Source: Bacteroidota bacterium (GTDB lineage Bacteria; Bacteroidota; Bacteroidia; Chitinophagales; Saprospiraceae). Taken from it: 64,000 bases of DNA. Within the stretch, counting starts at the first letter, position 1, and each line of letters begins with the position of its first letter. Location: contig JAKQHM010000056.1 in the NCBI GenBank assembly GCA_029572935.1, positions 1 to 64,000 of the forward strand. Reading direction: 5' to 3'. A program made the position numbers and the translations under genes. Below, one piece after another: positions 61,365 to 64,000 of this stretch. The notes under the pieces are model-generated. The model saw nothing but the letters and a program-made list of their open reading frames with translations, was not told the origin of the DNA and ran no database searches.

Positions 61365-61795
61365 TCTTCGATTTTATCTATCCTGGTCTGATGCCTGCCT
61401 CCTTCAAAGGTCGCATCCAAAAAGCTGGTCACTATGTTGCGCGCCTCTTCCTCTGTAACAAACCTTCCCGGCAAGGCCAGCACATTTGCATCGTTGTGTC
61501 GTCTGGCCAGTGATGCAATCTCAGGATTCCAGCAAAGCGCACAACGGATGCCCTTGATCTTATTCGCCGCAATCGCGATCCCGTTGCCACTGCCACAAAT
61601 CACAATCCCCAGCTCGGCTTGGCCTTCAGCCACCGTAGAGGCCACTTTCTTACCGTAGTCCGGATAATCGACCGAATCAGACGAATAACATCCGTGGTCC
61701 ACGACTGAATAACCCAATTCCGGCAACCAAAAAAGAAGTTGCTCCTTGAGCGGGAATCCTGCGTGGTCAGAACCTATTGCAATCACCTGGTGCAT
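61361..61795 (-). CDS. rpiB: Ribose 5-phosphate isomerase B
   Basis: RpiB interconverts ribose 5-phosphate and ribulose 5-phosphate in the pentose phosphate pathway. The 144-residue protein shows IGSDHAGFPLKEQL at the N-terminus, DYPDYGKKV, the active-site Cys segment GIVICGSGNGIAIAANK, RCALC and the ARRHNDANVLALPGR phosphate-binding region. It lies 11 bases after the DUF2723 gene and overlaps the M28 peptidase gene, so the three genes form one unit. Confidence 0.95.
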   Translation of the reverse strand: MHQVIAIGSDHAGFPLKEQLLFWLPELGYSVVDHGCYSSDSVDYPDYGKKVASTVAEGQAELGIVICGSGNGIAIAANKIKGIRCALCWNPEIASLARRHNDANVLALPGRFVTEEEARNIVTSFLDATFEGGRHQTRIDKIEE

Positions 61796-61805
61796 ACACT
61801 CAGTA

Positions 61806-64000
61806 TTAATTGATTACCGGTGCAGGATTGTATTTGGCAAGAAGTTTTTTAATTTCTTCTTCAAATGCAGCATCCTTGAGCTGTGGCAATATGCTGATGA
61901 TTTCCTTTACACCTGAAAGTGTGAAAGCCTTGTCCTGCTGGAAGCTGGAGGCCAGGTCATCCGGTGAGAGGGAATCGTAGAATTTCATCATATCTGCTGT
62001 TTCCTCTGCCAGTATTTTCATATTGGCCTTTGCTTCTTCCAGTTTACCTCCACTGATGAGCATCTGGATGAAAGGCATCACCCGGATGTCGTACTGGAAA
62101 TTCATATTGGGGAAGGACTTGAAGTACCTCATCGCCACTTCTGCAGACCTTGCCGTATCCCCTTGCGCTTCCAATATGGAACCCAGTCTCATCATCATCA
62201 TTCTGAGGCCTTGTACACTGGGACCATAGGCATGATCTACATAAAGCTTTTTCTGATCGAAATTGCCCCATTTGTATTTATTCATCACCGCCTCATAACT
62301 TTTTTCTACGTCCATGCGACCGGATCCATAGATCGACAGACTTCTGTCGCTCGGCGTAAATACGGGAGTTATCCGCAAAGCGAGACCTTCCATACTCATG
62401 TAGTCCTGGAGGCCCAAAAGTTTTTCCTGCTGACAGGTGACTGAGAAATAAATGGGACGATCATTGATGTTTGAATAAATAATGTCCAATACAGCGAGAT
62501 CATCCTTGGTAATGTAATTACCGGGAAGGTTGACCGGTATTCTGTTGGTGATGGCGCTGTCTCCCTGACGGATCATACCCAGTTCCAGTGCTTTCTGAGG
62601 ATCCACTTCGAGGAATGCCTTTCTGGTCGGAAGATAGGTTTCAAATTCACGACCGGATCCGGCTGATATCGGATGATCCTCCCCTAAAAATTTCAACAGG
62701 GATCCCAGACTCATTTCCACATCCGGAGCATTTTCGCCGGCCGGATTGAAATAGAAGATCTGGTTGCGGAGATAACCGCGGTATTGCTCTTTTGGAATGG
62801 ACATCTTGACCGGAGCGGAATCATTTATTTTTCTCCTCTGGGAATCAATATACCAATCCACTGCGATCAGGCTCAGGTTGATCACCCGCACGTCGCGGCG
62901 GATGCCTTCCACTTCCTGTGCATACCAGACCGGATAGGTATCGTTGTCTCCATACGTGAAAATGATGGCATTGGGTTGACAGGACTCCAGTATGTTAATG
63001 GCATAATCCCGTGCAGCTGTAATCCCGTTTCTCGAGTGGTCGTCAAAGTTCTGGAATCCCATGATCACCGGTGCCGTAAGCACCACTGCCGTAGCGATGC
63101 CACCGGATAAGCCGGAAGCCATATGCAGTCTGTTGCGGAGCAGGTCCACCAGGAACAATACACCCAAGCCCACCCATATGGCAAATGTAAAGATGGAACC
63201 CACGAGTACATAATCCCTTTCTCGGGGTTCGTTGGGGGGAGAGTTGTTGAAAAAGCAAAGACCGAGACCCGTAATCAGCCACATCACCAGCAGCGCCAGA
63301 AAATCATTCCGGTCTTTTCTGAAATGGAAAATGACTCCAAGTATTCCAAAAATCAAGGGCAGGAAATAGTAGGTATTGCGGGCCATATTTTCCCGGATCA
63401 CGCGAGGCAACTGATCCTGGTTGTACAATCGGGAACTATCGATCGCTTTGATACCAGACAGCCAGTGTCCGTCTTTTTTATCCCATGGAAAATAACCCTG
63501 GTCACCGTTTTGACGACCCACAAAATTCCAGTAGAAATACCTCCAGTACATCCATCCAAACTGATAGCTCCAAAGGAATTTCAAGTTATACAGCATATCG
63601 GGTTTTCCTTCCTGACGATTGGTCAGGTATTTCATCCACATGCGGTGCAACTGAACCCTTCCCTGATCGCTGTGGCTGATTCTGGGCAGAAATATTTCAT
63701 CTTTTTTGGCAAATACATAGTCGAATTTGCGATCCACGACCACGTATTTATTGCCTTTGCGTCCATAGCGGTCTTCGGTTTTTGTATCGATCGGGCGGGC
63801 ATCAAAATGGGGTCCCTTCAGCAAGGACCGGTCGCCGTATTGCTCCCTGTTGAGATAAGGTAAAAGACGAACCACGTCATCCGGATTGTTCATATTGACC
63901 GGAGTGTTGGCCATAGCCCTTAAAAGGACAACACCCACCGGGGTGTAGGAAATGGCGATCAGCATGGAGGTGAATACCAACTTGTAGATCAGGTCAGATC
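61806..64000 (-). CDS. DUF2723 multi-pass membrane protein, 5' end beyond the right edge
   Basis: The reading frame enters from the right edge without a start and runs for 731 codons. DUF2723 (TMEM260-like, protein O-mannosyltransferase clan) is recognised by segments such as KFLWSYQFGWMYWRYFYWNFVG and DGHWLSGIKAIDS. A QPNAIIFTYGDNDTYPVWYAQE segment and a Tyr-rich soluble C-terminus follow. Hydrophobic helices lie around the first 25 residues and at about 200-300 of the visible part. Relatives have about 1000 residues, so roughly 300 N-terminal residues, including more membrane helices, lie outside. It probably transfers mannose or another sugar to exported proteins; that is family inference. 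An internal TTG at 63980 is not a real start. Confidence 0.9.
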   Translation of the reverse strand, partial: SDLIYKLVFTSMLIAISYTPVGVVLLRAMANTPVNMNNPDDVVRLLPYLNREQYGDRSLLKGPHFDARPIDTKTEDRYGRKGNKYVVVDRKFDYVFAKKDEIFLPRISHSDQGRVQLHRMWMKYLTNRQEGKPDMLYNLKFLWSYQFGWMYWRYFYWNFVGRQNGDQGYFPWDKKDGHWLSGIKAIDSSRLYNQDQLPRVIRENMARNTYYFLPLIFGILGVIFHFRKDRNDFLALLVMWLITGLGLCFFNNSPPNEPRERDYVLVGSIFTFAIWVGLGVLFLVDLLRNRLHMASGLSGGIATAVVLTAPVIMGFQNFDDHSRNGITAARDYAINILESCQPNAIIFTYGDNDTYPVWYAQEVEGIRRDVRVINLSLIAVDWYIDSQRRKINDSAPVKMSIPKEQYRGYLRNQIFYFNPAGENAPDVEMSLGSLLKFLGEDHPISAGSGREFETYLPTRKAFLEVDPQKALELGMIRQGDSAITNRIPVNLPGNYITKDDLAVLDIIYSNINDRPIYFSVTCQQEKLLGLQDYMSMEGLALRITPVFTPSDRSLSIYGSGRMDVEKSYEAVMNKYKWGNFDQKKLYVDHAYGPSVQGLRMMMMRLGSILEAQGDTARSAEVAMRYFKSFPNMNFQYDIRVMPFIQMLISGGKLEEAKANMKILAEETADMMKFYDSLSPDDLASSFQQDKAFTLSGVKEIISILPQLKDAAFEEEIKKLLAKYNPAPVIN

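Noticed and set aside
1..64000. tRNA, rRNA, tmRNA or insertion-sequence genes
   Set aside because: I looked for cloverleaf arms with CCA-like ends, transposase motifs and terminal inverted repeats with target duplications and found none that could be supported.

Overview
The window comes from a member of the Bacteroidota, probably of the Saprospiria/Chitinophagia side. The evidence is direct. Many genes are preceded by the phylum-specific promoter (TTTG about 19 bases before TAnnTTTG). Several secreted proteins end in type IX secretion (T9SS) sorting-domain-like tails. Phylum-typical families such as DUF4270 and DUF4290 lie next to glmS. Shine-Dalgarno sequences are scarce and lipobox lipoproteins are frequent. 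No rRNA, tRNA, insertion sequence or CRISPR array was seen.

Layout. 1-10 kb: the first 41 codons of a secreted protein leaving the left edge, a repeat-bearing gap, a fatty-acid hydroxylase, metG, a spermidine-synthase-like protein, an arsenosugar-type cluster (AhpD-like protein, ArsS radical SAM enzyme, glycosyltransferase), an outer-membrane barrel, a DUF547 protein and a haloperoxidase-like lipoprotein. 10-20.9 kb: PagL-like protein and hutH, recA, then a cell-envelope run (glycogen-synthase-like protein, DUF4270, glmS, DUF4290, fabG, DinB-like). 20.9-26 kb: a three-gene ABC export operon and a metzincin-like secreted protein. 26-46 kb: housekeeping genes (pcm, phosphohexomutase, dnaX, nadE, SPFH protein, subtilisin-like protease, trhO, htpG, mscL, aconitase, POT transporter).

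The interesting part is an AT-richer accessory island at about 46.1-59.7 kb. It holds a lone class III cyclase-like protein. A four-gene operon follows: a small XRE regulator, a 1629-residue type ISP restriction-modification enzyme, a 672-residue Argonaute whose PIWI domain seems to lack catalytic Asp residues, and a SIR2-domain protein. All three junctions in this operon are 4-base ATGA overlaps. After it come a membrane-anchored protein of unknown function and a hicB-hicA pair with an XRE-like neighbour. Two related imperfect palindromes of about 131 bp, which resemble integron attC sites, separate the gene blocks, and a third large hairpin lies after the membrane-anchored gene. I read the operon as a compound defence locus: a restriction-modification module (modification-guided cleavage) translationally coupled to a guide-directed Argonaute/SIR2 module (probably NAD-depleting abortive infection). 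The family assignments rest on motifs I can see; the joint action is inference.

After the island the window returns to core genes (M28 peptidase, rpiB, and a DUF2723 membrane protein cut by the right edge).
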